This document shows, piece after piece, positions 1-8,888 of a stretch of DNA of 64,000 nt (position 1 is the first letter of the stretch; every line of letters starts with the position of its first letter). Origin of the DNA: Acinetobacter sp. BY419 (lineage in GTDB: Bacteria; Pseudomonadota; Gammaproteobacteria; Pseudomonadales; Moraxellaceae). Made by a program: the position numbers and the translations under genes. The notes under the pieces were generated by a model, which searched no databases, was not told where the DNA came from, and saw nothing but the letters and a program-made list of their open reading frames with translations. The stretch covers positions 36,374-100,373 of the forward strand of contig NZ_JAGFXZ010000007.1 of the NCBI RefSeq assembly GCF_019038395.1, read 5' to 3'.

Positions 1-3000
1 AATATGAAGGCGGTAATTTATGGCGTGGAATTATCCTTAAAAATGTGCTGGTCACTTTAAAACCGGTCGATGTCAAAATTGATCGTGCTGATATCAAGCT
101 GGGCTGGCGGGCAATTGTCAAAAAAGAAATTCATCTTACTGAAGCTGATGTCCTCAATCTGCAAATTATTAATAAAACCCCTTCCAGTGGCGAACCTTTC
201 AAGTTTAATGCCATCCGTTTGCCCTTTGTACTGCGTGTCGATCATCTGCTGCTGGATCATCTGGTAATTAACACCCAGACCAGTGCTGTGGATTTTTACA
301 ATATTGAATTAAATGATGCGCTCTGGTCTGGCACCGAATTAAATTTTGAAGATTCCCGTATGGATATGGGCTATCTTTCGCTACGTGAAGCCACGGGTAA
401 AATGCAGTTCGAAGGCAAATATCCTCTGGATGCCACGGGTATCGTCAATCTGCCTTCTTTAAGAGAAAGCTTGAATATTCATGATATTCAGGTTCGGGCG
501 CGTGGAACGCTAGATACTATTCAGGCAGGAGTAGCGACCAATACGCCTGATTTGTTGACCGGTTGGGTTATCGTACATCCAATGCGTCCACAGGTACCGA
601 TGCGCGGCGAATTACAGTTTAAAGATTATCACTGGCCGATTCTGACTGAGCAGAAACTGTTTAGCAAAGACGGGGTTGCCGAATTCAATGGCGATATCAA
701 GCGCCTGGATCTGAATGTTCGTACTGACTTAGTTGGCGAGAATGTTCCACAAGGCCAGTATAACGCGGTGATGTATACCGATCTGGTCAATCAGCTGAAT
801 ATTACCGACCTGAATGGCCAGTTGATGAAAGGTGCAGTCAGCCTTGCCGGTACGGTAGGCTGGAACGAGCGAGTGAGCTGGGATTTAGCCGGACGCCTGA
901 ATGGGATTGATCCTAAACATGAACGTATTCCGCTTGTGGTTCAAGATTTCTTGCCGCCAAGTCTGGATGGAAAGATTGCTTCCGCAGGTAACCTGGAAAA
1001 TGGTTTACATCTGACTGCTGTGGTGGATTTTGACCGTTATGAAACTTGGAATATCAAGCTGGATCAGAATCCAGTCAAAGACAATAAAGCACAACCGATG
1101 CTTCTGGATGTTGCATGGCAAAATATCGACCGCGCCGTACCTTATGTGGGCTGGCTCAGCAGTCAGTCCGGTGATGTCAAATTGGCACTGGTTGAAGGTC
1201 AGCAGAATATTCATGTGGCGACCAAAGTTGAGCAGCATGAACAAGGTCTTATGCCTGCAGGCATGTATCAGGCCAAACTGAATCTGAAAAATAATATCCT
1301 GAATGTTCCGAGTTTTAATTATAGTGCTAGTGCACAGGCGGGCAGCTTAAGCGGCAATGCGCGGATTGAACTGCCACAAGAAAAACGTCAGTTGAAATGG
1401 ACAGCGGTATTAAATGCCAAAAATTTAAATACTCAAAGTATTGCAGCGGCTTCACCGGTAGATCGTTTGAATGGTCAGGTTAGGGCCAATGGCTATGCAC
1501 AACCGAATCAGCAGATAATCAAACTCAATAGTGTTGACTTGACCGGACGACTGGCACAGCAGAATGAAACTGTACGCCTGACCGGCAACAGTACCATTGC
1601 CTTGTTATTCCATAGTGAAAAAGCTGGTGGTGGTTTTAAAGGCTATGCAGTTAATTATGATGGCGCTTTAAATGCCAGTCAGCTTAAAGCCAGTCAGGGC
1701 ATGCTGAAACTGCGTGTTTCTGGTACGCCAGAGATGCTGAGAGTCAATGAATTCCGTCATGATGGCATAGCTGGCAAGATTAATGCCAGTGGTCTGGTCA
1801 ATCTGTCGAATGGCATTGGTTGGGATATTAATGCTTCATTAATCCGCTTTAAGCCGCAATACTTTAATGCCCAATTGAAGGGCGAGTTGTCAGGCAATGT
1901 GAAAACCCAAGGGATTTGGTCAGATGCTTTAAAACGTATTCAGATCCAGCGTTTGAATCTGGCCGGTATGCTGAATAACAAACCGGTGCGTGGCACAGGG
2001 AATTTATCGGTGATTATCAACTCAAATCAGCGTGGCTTCGTCCCACAGCAGTTTGAAGCCAATAACCTGTTCTTGTCTTATGCCAGCAACCAGATTCAGG
2101 CGACTGGAAATGCGCAGAACCTGCAACTGAAGGTGAATGCGCCGGCATTGTATGAGTTATATCCGGGCTTAAGAGGTCGTGCGCAGGGCTATATCAATAT
2201 ACAGGCGCAACCGCGCTTGCAGGCTTCGGCAAATCTTTCAATCGACAATTTTGCTTTTAAAAACCTGTTCAGCGTACAGAAAGTCCGTATTCGTGGACAG
2301 TTGCCAACGTCGCAGACTACACCAACCTTATTGACTGCGACAATGGATCGCTTGCGTAATGGCTCACGGGAAATTGTTCGAGGCGAAGTATCACTTGCCG
2401 GCACACGTGCTGCGCATATACTTAAAGTTCAGGCAGAAAATAAACTGTCAAAATTCTTTGTTCAGCTGGCTGGTGGCTTTAATGCACAAAATAACTGGCT
2501 GGGTCAGATTCAAAAAGGTGACTTCGACTCTTTGCGTGCCCATTTGGTACAGCGTCAAAATGCAGCAGTGATTTATAACACTGCCCAGTCCAGTCTGTTT
2601 ATCGGTGCTCATTGCTGGATGAGTCAACAAAGCCAGTTGTGTTTTGATCAGCCGATCCGGGTCAATAAAACTGGAGGTAGTGTCTCTTTTATTACCCAAA
2701 ACCTTGATCTGGAAGACTTCAGTGCATTTCTGCCTGATGGATTGGCGTTGACAGGTAAAGTCAATGGCTATGCCAAGGCAGCTTGGGCACAAGGGGCTAA
2801 ACCAAAAATTGACGCACGTTTGGTCACCCGAAATGGCGTTGTAGGTTTATCTTCTGAAGACCCGGAATATTTAGGTTCTACGCTAAAATATGATGAAGTG
2901 GGTTTGGTGGCAAAAAGTGTGGCGCAAGGCTTGCAGCTTCGCCTGGATGTAAAAACTCCAGATATCGGTGCAGGTTATGCCAATGTAATTATTGACCCAT

Positions 3001-4319
3001 ATCGGGACAGCAAACCGATGCGTGGCGAAATTGCCTTTAACCAGGTGCAGCTCAAGGTCTTTAAACCATTTATTGAGGACATTCGTAATCTGGACGGAAC
3101 TTTATCCTATGCCGGAAAGATTGGTGGCACTTTAACGGATCCTTTGCTCGAAGGTGAGCTTCGGGTCAAAGATGCCTCGATCAGTATGATTTCTTTGCCG
3201 GTGAATCTGACCAATGTACAATTGTATTCATCCATACGTCAGAACTCTGCCAGCATTAATGGGGCATTTAACAGCGGTCAGGGTGTGGGTAAATTAACCG
3301 GATCGGTCGACTGGAAAAGTGATCCAAGGGTGCAGTTAAAACTGCAAGGTGAAAATCTGCTGATTCGTCAGGCACCATTAATTACGGCCATGGTGACGCC
3401 TGATTTGACCCTGGACATGTATCCATTTAATAAAAAACTGAGTTTAACTGGCACGGTCGATGTACCGCGTGCACTGATTTCAATGCCTGAAGCTTCGGAA
3501 CCGGTAGTCGGCTTATCCCCAGATGTACGTGTCGTGCGTGAAGGTGAGGATCAACTGGCGATTTTGAGAGCGGCACGTCCATGGGATATCCGGGCGGATG
3601 TGGTTGTTTCTTTGGGTAATCAGGTGATCTTCCAGGGCTTTGACAGTCGTATCCCGCTATTAGGCCGAGTGAACCTGTCACAGCGTGGTCTGGAAACCGC
3701 AATGCGCGCCAATGGTGCAATCGGGGTGTCTCAACGGGTGAAAATCGAAGCCTATGGTCAGAGTCTGGATTTGAATCGTGCCATCGCGCGTTTTAATGGT
3801 GAACTCACCAATCCGACGCTAGACATTGATGCCAATAAAATGGTTCAGGGTAGTACGGTCGGAGTGCGCGTAACAGGCACTGCATCGAGTCCAAGCATTC
3901 AGATTTATAATGATGCGGGCTTGTCAGAGCAGGAAGCCTTAAATGCCTTGATTACCGGTCGTATCAATGAAGGTGCATCCGGTTTAAACCAGACTGACGG
4001 ATTCAGATCTGATGTAAATAATACGATTGCTGCTGCAGGTATCAGTCTGGGCTTGGGCGGCACTCGTGCGCTGACCAACCAGATCGGGCGTAGTTTTGGC
4101 TTAAGTGGTTTAGCCTTGGACGCACAAGGAACAGGAGATGATACCCAGGTTTCTGTGACTGGTTATATTACGCCAGATTTGTATCTTCGTTATGGAGTCG
4201 GGGTGTTTACACCAGTGAATAAACTGACTTTACGTTATCAAGTGAATCAGCGTCTTTACTTAGAAGCGAGTCAGTCCTTAGAACGCGCGATTGACTTGTT
4301 CTATAACTGGCGCTTCTAA
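1..4319 (+). CDS. tamB: TamB, translocation and assembly module inner-membrane-anchored protein (5' end outside window)
   Basis: TamB works with the outer-membrane protein TamA and spans the periplasm as a long beta-groove that helps build or supply the outer membrane. The frame is open from the left edge of the window (codons from base 3) through a TAA at 4317, giving about 1438 residues, so the start codon and the N-terminal membrane anchor lie upstream. A GTG at 45 is internal to the frame and not the true start. The visible N-terminus (GGNLWRGIILKNV, then VDVKIDRADIKLGW) matches the beginning of the periplasmic AsmA/TamB repeats. Long stretches of alternating polar and apolar beta-strand repeats follow. 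The last 350 or so residues fit the DUF490/TamB domain, ending in aromatic LFYNWRF. tamA would be expected just upstream. A strong terminator follows at 4328. Confidence 0.93.
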   Translation, partial: YEGGNLWRGIILKNVLVTLKPVDVKIDRADIKLGWRAIVKKEIHLTEADVLNLQIINKTPSSGEPFKFNAIRLPFVLRVDHLLLDHLVINTQTSAVDFYNIELNDALWSGTELNFEDSRMDMGYLSLREATGKMQFEGKYPLDATGIVNLPSLRESLNIHDIQVRARGTLDTIQAGVATNTPDLLTGWVIVHPMRPQVPMRGELQFKDYHWPILTEQKLFSKDGVAEFNGDIKRLDLNVRTDLVGENVPQGQYNAVMYTDLVNQLNITDLNGQLMKGAVSLAGTVGWNERVSWDLAGRLNGIDPKHERIPLVVQDFLPPSLDGKIASAGNLENGLHLTAVVDFDRYETWNIKLDQNPVKDNKAQPMLLDVAWQNIDRAVPYVGWLSSQSGDVKLALVEGQQNIHVATKVEQHEQGLMPAGMYQAKLNLKNNILNVPSFNYSASAQAGSLSGNARIELPQEKRQLKWTAVLNAKNLNTQSIAAASPVDRLNGQVRANGYAQPNQQIIKLNSVDLTGRLAQQNETVRLTGNSTIALLFHSEKAGGGFKGYAVNYDGALNASQLKASQGMLKLRVSGTPEMLRVNEFRHDGIAGKINASGLVNLSNGIGWDINASLIRFKPQYFNAQLKGELSGNVKTQGIWSDALKRIQIQRLNLAGMLNNKPVRGTGNLSVIINSNQRGFVPQQFEANNLFLSYASNQIQATGNAQNLQLKVNAPALYELYPGLRGRAQGYINIQAQPRLQASANLSIDNFAFKNLFSVQKVRIRGQLPTSQTTPTLLTATMDRLRNGSREIVRGEVSLAGTRAAHILKVQAENKLSKFFVQLAGGFNAQNNWLGQIQKGDFDSLRAHLVQRQNAAVIYNTAQSSLFIGAHCWMSQQSQLCFDQPIRVNKTGGSVSFITQNLDLEDFSAFLPDGLALTGKVNGYAKAAWAQGAKPKIDARLVTRNGVVGLSSEDPEYLGSTLKYDEVGLVAKSVAQGLQLRLDVKTPDIGAGYANVIIDPYRDSKPMRGEIAFNQVQLKVFKPFIEDIRNLDGTLSYAGKIGGTLTDPLLEGELRVKDASISMISLPVNLTNVQLYSSIRQNSASINGAFNSGQGVGKLTGSVDWKSDPRVQLKLQGENLLIRQAPLITAMVTPDLTLDMYPFNKKLSLTGTVDVPRALISMPEASEPVVGLSPDVRVVREGEDQLAILRAARPWDIRADVVVSLGNQVIFQGFDSRIPLLGRVNLSQRGLETAMRANGAIGVSQRVKIEAYGQSLDLNRAIARFNGELTNPTLDIDANKMVQGSTVGVRVTGTASSPSIQIYNDAGLSEQEALNALITGRINEGASGLNQTDGFRSDVNNTIAAAGISLGLGGTRALTNQIGRSFGLSGLALDAQGTGDDTQVSVTGYITPDLYLRYGVGVFTPVNKLTLRYQVNQRLYLEASQSLERAIDLFYNWRF

Positions 4320-4327
4320 GACCACTA

Positions 4328-4353
4328 AAAAAGCCCTCAATTGAGGGCTTTTT
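4328..4353 (+). terminator. Rho-independent terminator after tamB
   Basis: Perfect inverted repeat AAGCCCTCAA/TTGAGGGCTT flanked by an A-run and a T-run, nine bases after the tamB stop. It is symmetrical and could work on both strands. Confidence 0.9.
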
Positions 4354-4481
4354 ATGTTGAGTGATTGTATTGGTCATGAAGTAGACTGGTTTAGGCATAG
4401 ACTATCTAGACTAGCAGAAACAACGACTGTCAGAATTTAAGCTCAATGGACTGTAAAAGAGTTGTGAGATACGGCTGAAAT

Positions 4482-4631
4482 TTGACTGCACTAGGTATTC
4501 AATTTTTCTTTAACCCTGAAGTAACTGTGGTGTTGTGGATTTTCGCCGTACCTTTCATTTTGGGCATACCAATTTTGGCTTCTGTTATATTGGCAACCAA
4601 TGAAGAACTGGATATTCATAGCGTCAACTAG
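4482..4631 (+). CDS. Possible 49-residue small membrane protein (TTG start)
   Basis: A short frame opens at TTG 4482, just after an in-frame TGA at 4476, and ends at TAG 4629. The product contains one strongly hydrophobic segment (VVLWIFAVPFILGIPILASV) followed by a short acidic tail (TNEELDIHSVN). The composition is that of a real single-pass membrane peptide, but no convincing ribosome-binding site precedes it and the region around it looks degraded. It could equally be the tail of a decayed larger gene. I do not recognise the family. Confidence 0.25.
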   Translation: MTALGIQFFFNPEVTVVLWIFAVPFILGIPILASVILATNEELDIHSVN

Positions 4632-5031
4632 ACTTCAACCTTAAAGTGATGTGGAAAAAATTGCTCTTAGTTCTCTTGTAAATGCTCGAGAATAGTCTGA
4701 TTTTTGAGTTCAATCTTTTATAAGGTTGTGAAAAAAATCACTGAGAAAGTCTTATTCGAAGCTCACCTATTCTTTACTGACAGAGCCGTCGACATTTGAC
4801 CTTTTATTTTCAATAAAAAGTCCTCATTGTTGAGTCATGCCAGTCAGTTAAGTAGGTATTAAAAAAATGAGCGTGTAGTCGCTCATTTTTTTATGACTTT
4901 GTCTGAGAATTCTGATTTAGCTTTCCAATAATCCTGATTTACATAAACTCTAAGAAATAGTTGAATATTCATATCATTACTCATTCAAAATAGGGTTTCA
5001 TCATAAAACTAACCATTTTAGAGAAAACAGA
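4632..5031. other. Gene-free stretch
   Basis: No convincing gene. At 4650 a very short frame (MWKKLLLVLL then stop) resembles the start of a signal peptide cut off by a TAA, suggesting a decayed gene. A terminator hairpin lies at 4861-4892 with no obvious gene in front of it. Confidence 0.4.
4861..4892 (+). terminator. Terminator hairpin without an obvious gene upstream
   Basis: A-run plus ATGAGCG, a six-base loop, then CGCTCAT plus a seven-T run. The stem is perfect and symmetrical, so it could serve either strand. It may be left over from a lost gene or end a short RNA. Confidence 0.75.
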
Positions 5032-5301
5032 ATGCCTAGAAATAATTATTTGCCAGCTCTAGAACAAGTTTATGAATTTTTAAAAGAGCGGCCAAGCTTT
5101 AAAGATAAAAGCGAATTTGATAAAGCGGTAGAGTATTTCAGAACTCTGCATGAAAGTGATCCTCTGGATTTCAGAGTTCAAGCATCCAGTGCCGTTGCTG
5201 GAAAATTTGGTGCTAAAGAAACTATACATTTAGGATCCATGCCAAAATTTAGTGATAAAGAAAATTTCATTAACTGGATAGATACGCAAATTAACCACTA
5301 G
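5032..5301 (+). CDS. Hypothetical 89-residue soluble protein
   Basis: ATG at 5032, TAG at 5299. The product is a small charged protein with helical heptad-like content in its first half (LEQVYEFLKERPSFKDKSEFDKAVEYF) and no signal peptide or membrane segment. The ribosome-binding site is weak (GAGAAAACAG). No family recognised. It sits alone between gene-poor flanks, with a small membrane-anchored frame about 160 bases downstream. Coding quality is good (no rare-looking composition, sensible start), so I regard it as a real but uncharacterised gene. Confidence 0.6.
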   Translation: MPRNNYLPALEQVYEFLKERPSFKDKSEFDKAVEYFRTLHESDPLDFRVQASSAVAGKFGAKETIHLGSMPKFSDKENFINWIDTQINH

Positions 5302-5458
5302 TTAAAAGATTTTAAGCAAGCTCATCATGTACTAGGATTTTAGTTACTATTCATACATTAAGTAACATGTAGTACAGAAAACAGTCGAAACTGAGTTGGA
5401 AAGCTACAAATTTGAATGGTAACTTTATATTCAAATCTTCCCGGTAATGAGGTGAGCA

Positions 5459-5599
5459 ATGAAGTTGTTGACTTTGGTCGGTATGGGAGTAGCAGCAAGT
5501 TATTGTTATAAAACTATGAAAAATGGCAAGCTCGCTCTTTCAAAGCCTGACTTTGATGAAAGTGTAAAACGATTTATTCTGCAAGGATTTGCGGCTTAG
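5459..5599 (+). CDS. Small 46-residue protein with N-terminal hydrophobic segment
   Basis: ATG at 5459 preceded by a good ribosome-binding site (GAGGTGA, three bases before the start) and TAG at 5597. The product starts MKLLTLVGMGVAASYCYKTM, a short hydrophobic stretch, then a polar tail with DFDESVKRF. A 13-bp terminator stem follows 20 bases after the stop (5619-5648), so the frame has a complete small transcription-unit layout. No family recognised. Confidence 0.5.
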   Translation: MKLLTLVGMGVAASYCYKTMKNGKLALSKPDFDESVKRFILQGFAA

Positions 5600-5618
5600 T
5601 ATTCATGATTTATTTCAT

Positions 5619-5648
5619 AAAAAGGTTCATCGAATGGTGAGCTTTTTT
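5619..5648 (+). terminator. Rho-independent terminator
   Basis: A5-GGTTCATC, loop GAAT, GGTGAGC-T6. Thirteen base pairs including G-U pairs, ending in a T-run. It follows the 46-residue frame. Confidence 0.7.
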
Positions 5649-6142
5649 ATTTTATAAAAACTTATGCTTTAAATATTCAGATTAAAATCTGGTTAGTTAT
5701 ACTCACCGAGCTTTAAATCTATTTCGTAATCTATTTCGGAAAAATTAAATAAGAGCTAATGGATGATGCAATATAGGAACGTAGGGTTTGAGCTTAGATA
5801 TTCGAAGCACTGGAACGACATAAATAGGAAAATTGCCCTCTAGTTAGTGAGATTTAATTCTTTGATATATATCTGGCAATCAAGTCAACATAAAAACAAT
5901 AGATGACTAAAATCCTTAAGTAATTCAATAATCATAGATATTATGTATAGTTCTATATTTTTTTATATGATTATTAATATTGATATATTTTGATTCGCAG
6001 CTTGCTTATTCTCTGCTTGTTGGTCATTTTGACAACATACCTGAATCAGCGCAAAAGTGATAAAGGGGAAAGCCCACCAAAAGGTGGGCTTTTTTTATTG
6101 CATAATTTAGTACACGAAAATAAAAGTAACTCAAAGCAAACG
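5649..6142. other. Gene-free A+T-rich stretch with one terminator
   Basis: No supported gene. A reading frame from TTG 5990 starts with a hydrophobic run (SLLILCLLVILTTYL) but reads straight through the strong terminator at 6069-6096, so I do not accept it as drawn. The segment 5991-6068 is less A+T-rich than its surroundings and may be the remnant of a gene end or a short RNA. Confidence 0.4.
6069..6096 (+). terminator. Rho-independent terminator
   Basis: AAAGCCCACC, AAAA loop, GGTGGGCTTTTTTT. A classic strong terminator. The gene or RNA it serves was not identified. Confidence 0.85.
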
Positions 6143-6161
6143 TTAGGAAACAGTTTCCTAA
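6143..6161. promoter_or_regulatory. Perfect palindrome, candidate operator
   Basis: TTAGGAAA-CAG-TTTCCTAA, eight perfectly paired bases with a three-base centre. It lies about 35 bases upstream of an extended -10-like element (TGCTATATT, 6193-6201) and an RNA-like unit ending at 6289. Confidence 0.35.
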
Positions 6162-6207
6162 TACTCTCTATACTTTATTTTAGAATTTACAATGCTATAT
6201 TCTTTTG

Positions 6208-6289
6208 GCGATAACAAGAAGACATAAGTAATACGAAGAAAATGACTATAGCACTAGCCCGCTTATTCGAAAGAGTAAGCGGGCTTTTT
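6208..6289 (+). ncRNA. Candidate small RNA of about 80 nt
   Basis: An extended -10 (TGC-TATATT, ending 6201) would start transcription near 6208, and a very strong terminator stem (AGCCCGCTTATTC, GAAA loop, GAGTAAGCGGGCT, T-run) ends at 6289. Only a dubious 25-residue frame from ATG 6242 lies inside, and its codons form the terminator itself. A short untranslated RNA is the simplest reading, but no -35 is clear and the assignment is inferred from layout alone. Confidence 0.3.
6256..6289 (+). terminator. Rho-independent terminator
   Basis: Thirteen-base-pair stem AGCCCGCTTATTC/GAGTAAGCGGGCT with GAAA loop and T5. Confidence 0.85.
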
Positions 6290-6653
6290 AATCGAAAAAT
6301 TAATATAGTATTCTACTGATTTATATAATAGACTTCTTGCGTTAGTCAAAATTTAAACAGCCACAAGCTATATTTTATAAGGTTTTAGCTAATTCAAAAA
6401 TTAGGTAAAAGCATACTTTCGCAAGAGGTCTAATATAAGTTTAGATCAAATCAATAATTAGAGTTTATAGCTGTAGTTTCATTTCCATTTTCTACCTTCT
6501 TCCTTAATGAGGCTTTTTTTGCACAGAGAAAAATAATGTTCCGATTTTTATTTTTTTTATATAGTTACACAAATGATCATCGTTAACTGTTGAATGAATT
6601 TGTCAAATGTTTGAGCATGATATTTTCTTGGTTAAATTAAGTGATGGATCGCC
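6290..6653. other. Gene-free A+T-rich stretch upstream of the acidic protein gene
   Basis: No gene or strong structure seen. It presumably holds the promoter of the gene at 6654. Confidence 0.4.
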
Positions 6654-6854
6654 ATGATAGATGAAGAAAAGCCCTTGAACTTTGACGATGATAATGAACC
6701 TCGAGATTTCGAAGATGAAGAATTTATCGACGATAAGAAAGAGGATGAAATGTATAACGCTATTACCAAAGATGGTTCAAGTGTTGATCCTGCGGATGAT
6801 GGGACGCGCCATATTCGCCCTGAAGATGGCGATCCCATAGAAGTCGAAGAGTGA
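6654..6854 (+). CDS. Very acidic 66-residue protein
   Basis: ATG at 6654, TGA at 6852. More than a third of the residues are Asp or Glu, with very few basic residues, no Cys and no hydrophobic core of normal size. The middle contains GSSVDPADDGTRHIRPEDGD. Such proteins are usually intrinsically disordered; some small acidic proteins act as DNA mimics or bind basic partners, but nothing here proves that. The gene is monocistronic, with a good terminator 2 bases after the stop. Family not recognised with certainty. Confidence 0.7.
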   Translation: MIDEEKPLNFDDDNEPRDFEDEEFIDDKKEDEMYNAITKDGSSVDPADDGTRHIRPEDGDPIEVEE

Positions 6855-6855
6855 G

Positions 6856-6883
6856 AAAAAGCCCAATTTCGTATTGGGCTTTT
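6856..6883 (+). terminator. Rho-independent terminator after the acidic protein gene
   Basis: AAAAAGCCCAAT, TTCGT loop, ATTGGGCTTTT. Confidence 0.85.
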
Positions 6884-7082
6884 CATTATCTGCCAGATCA
6901 GTATAAATCCGTCATATTTCCTACTCGATAATTCAAGGAGGTTAAAAACATAGCCATTTATAAAACTGAATGGTGGACTGAACCCATTTTTTTAAACTTA
7001 AGTCCCTAATTTTCAAGGGCCTTTAAGGTAGATCAATTAATTGAAAAATAGCCTAAGCTTTTAATCTCAATTCAATCAATAA

Positions 7083-7277
7083 TTAATCGTTGAAAGTGTC
7101 ATTGAGTGCCGTTTGCACTGCCTCGACACGTGCCTTACAGGCTTTATAGGCAGTCATGGATTCTTCTACGATTTTCATCAAGTTATCGATGTCCGGCTCT
7201 TGCTGAGATTCGAGCAGTTCCGCATTCTTTTTCAAGATGTCATAGCCTTGTTGGAAGCTCAAAGTATCATGATTCAT
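7083..7277 (-). CDS. xseB: Exodeoxyribonuclease VII small subunit
   Basis: XseB is the small helical subunit that binds in several copies to XseA and forms exonuclease VII, a cytoplasmic enzyme that degrades single-stranded DNA from both ends. I place the start at ATG 7277 (MNHDTLSFQQGYDILKKN), giving 64 residues, slightly shorter than the usual 70-85. The core pattern FQQGYDILKKNAELLESQQEPDID followed by a second helix with YKACKARVE matches the two-helix hairpin of the family. The frame overlaps the 3' end of xseA by 11 bases, so translation is probably coupled. Confidence 0.88.
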   Translation of the reverse strand: MNHDTLSFQQGYDILKKNAELLESQQEPDIDNLMKIVEESMTAYKACKARVEAVQTALNDTFND

Positions 7278-8538
7278 AAGGAAGTACCTGTATAAGTTGT
7301 GCTGAAAAAATGCCGTCATGTAGTTCGACTTCAACCGTGTCGTGGGAATGAATCTGGCGAATCGAAGCAACCACATGTTCTTGCTGGCGCACGATGGCAT
7401 AGCCTTTGGATAAAACATGTTGGGGGTTTTGTAGCAGCGTTTCCCGCATCAGGGCGTCGAGCTGTTGATTAATGAGCTGAGTATGTTGCTGGGCCAGACT
7501 AGCAGTATTGGCCTTGATCTGTTGCAGACGCTGTAGGGCATCCATAATCTGGCTATTGGCCAGACTCTGAATCAGTTTCAAAAATTGATCATTCTGATTT
7601 TGATAAGCCTGAAGCTGTTGTTGAGATAAACGCTGAATCCGCTGTAAGTAATTCAGGATATCCTGGATCAGCTTAGAGATATGATTGCGAATTCCTGCAA
7701 TGACTTTACTTGGGGTGTCAAAGGAGCGGTGCGCAATCTCGTCCAGAATAGTGCGATCCTTTTCATGTCCAATGCCGACCCAGACTGGCACCGAGCGTTT
7801 GCAGAGCAGGGCAGCCAGATCATAATCATTTAAATAAGCCAGATCATTGACTGCACCACCACCCCGTATAATCACAATTAAATCTGGTGCGCTAGTATAG
7901 ATCTGCGCCCATTGTTTGAGCGCTTGTGCCAGACTTTGCATAATACTTTGGGCGGCGGTATTTCCCTGAAAAGTCGCACCATGATAGATAAACTCACAAA
8001 CCTGCGCACGCTGTAGGGCATCGGCATCTTTTTTGAAATCTCCGAGGCCTGCTGCATTTTCGGGAGCAATCACCAGAATCCGGTTCAGGTCAAAAGGATT
8101 GGGCAAATTTTTATTACGCTGAATCAGTCCTTCTATTGTCAACCTCTCAATAACCTGCTGATAACGCCGGGCAATATCTCCCAGGGTATAACCCGAATCA
8201 ATCTCAATGATATTCAAAGAAAAGCCATATTGTGGATCAAAATTAGCTTTAACTTTAATCAGCACTTTCAGATCGCGACTGAGTTCAATCCCGCTTTCCC
8301 GTTCAAACTGGGTTACAATTTTTTGTGCACTAAATTTCCAGATGGTTGCACGGCAACTGGCAATGACCTGATCGCTATCAGCTTCTTTTTCTGCGAGTTC
8401 CAGATAATAATGGCCTGCTTTAATACTTAAATTACGAATCTCGGCTTTGACCCATACGGGTGTATCGAAAGTGAGTTTGACCACTTCCTGAACCGTAGCA
8501 AGATATTCCTTGAGAGAGAGTTGAGGATCGTCTGTCAT
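7267..8538 (-). CDS. xseA: Exodeoxyribonuclease VII large subunit
   Basis: Catalytic subunit of exonuclease VII. The N-terminal OB-fold (residues about 10-110, with PVWVKAEIRNLSIKAGHYYLEL) binds single-stranded DNA. The central catalytic domain contains the conserved IRGGGAVNDLAYLNDYDLA and PVWVGIGHEKDRTILDEIAHRSFDTPSKV segments, and a long coiled-coil rich in Gln and Leu follows before the C-terminal LSKGYAIV motif. I choose ATG 8538 (MTDDPQLSLKEYL, 423 residues) over TTG 8562 because family members start near this point, although neither start has a strong ribosome-binding site. The gene overlaps xseB at its 3' end. Confidence 0.93.
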   Translation of the reverse strand: MTDDPQLSLKEYLATVQEVVKLTFDTPVWVKAEIRNLSIKAGHYYLELAEKEADSDQVIASCRATIWKFSAQKIVTQFERESGIELSRDLKVLIKVKANFDPQYGFSLNIIEIDSGYTLGDIARRYQQVIERLTIEGLIQRNKNLPNPFDLNRILVIAPENAAGLGDFKKDADALQRAQVCEFIYHGATFQGNTAAQSIMQSLAQALKQWAQIYTSAPDLIVIIRGGGAVNDLAYLNDYDLAALLCKRSVPVWVGIGHEKDRTILDEIAHRSFDTPSKVIAGIRNHISKLIQDILNYLQRIQRLSQQQLQAYQNQNDQFLKLIQSLANSQIMDALQRLQQIKANTASLAQQHTQLINQQLDALMRETLLQNPQHVLSKGYAIVRQQEHVVASIRQIHSHDTVEVELHDGIFSAQLIQVLPYES

Positions 8539-8888
8539 GCCAATGGAAAGTTTAAAATTCAATCAAATATTAAATCAATCCAGCACAGATCACAAATCTA
8601 AATAGGAAGTCATATAACAATTATGTAATGACAATGTAATTTCATTGAATTACAAAATCATTTAATTTAGAAACCTGGTTCAGCATCTACTTGCTTCGAA
8701 ATAACTCTCACTTAGATTTATTTTCAGTACAGAGCGATTTTTCAGGACTAAAAGTCTTAATTCACAAATGCCTTATTTTATAGTCTTTAATGAAAAAATA
8801 TGGTTAAGAATGTACACAGACTTGTGCCTGGCAAGGACAAGGAAATATGCTAAATTGGTGAAGAATTATTGAAGAAGAATAGGCTCTC
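8539..8888. other. Divergent intergenic region between xseA and a lipoprotein gene
   Basis: No gene. It contains a perfect seven-base inverted repeat TGTAATT-TCATTG-AATTACA at 8635-8654, a possible operator for xseA, and a TATGCTAAAT element near 8846 that could be the -10 of the downstream lipoprotein gene. Confidence 0.3.

Noticed and set aside
5990..6214. 74-residue frame with a hydrophobic start
   Set aside because: It reads through a strong terminator at 6069-6096 and has no ribosome-binding site.
6242..6319. 25-residue frame spanning the terminator at 6256
   Set aside because: Its codons form the terminator stem; more likely part of a non-coding RNA.
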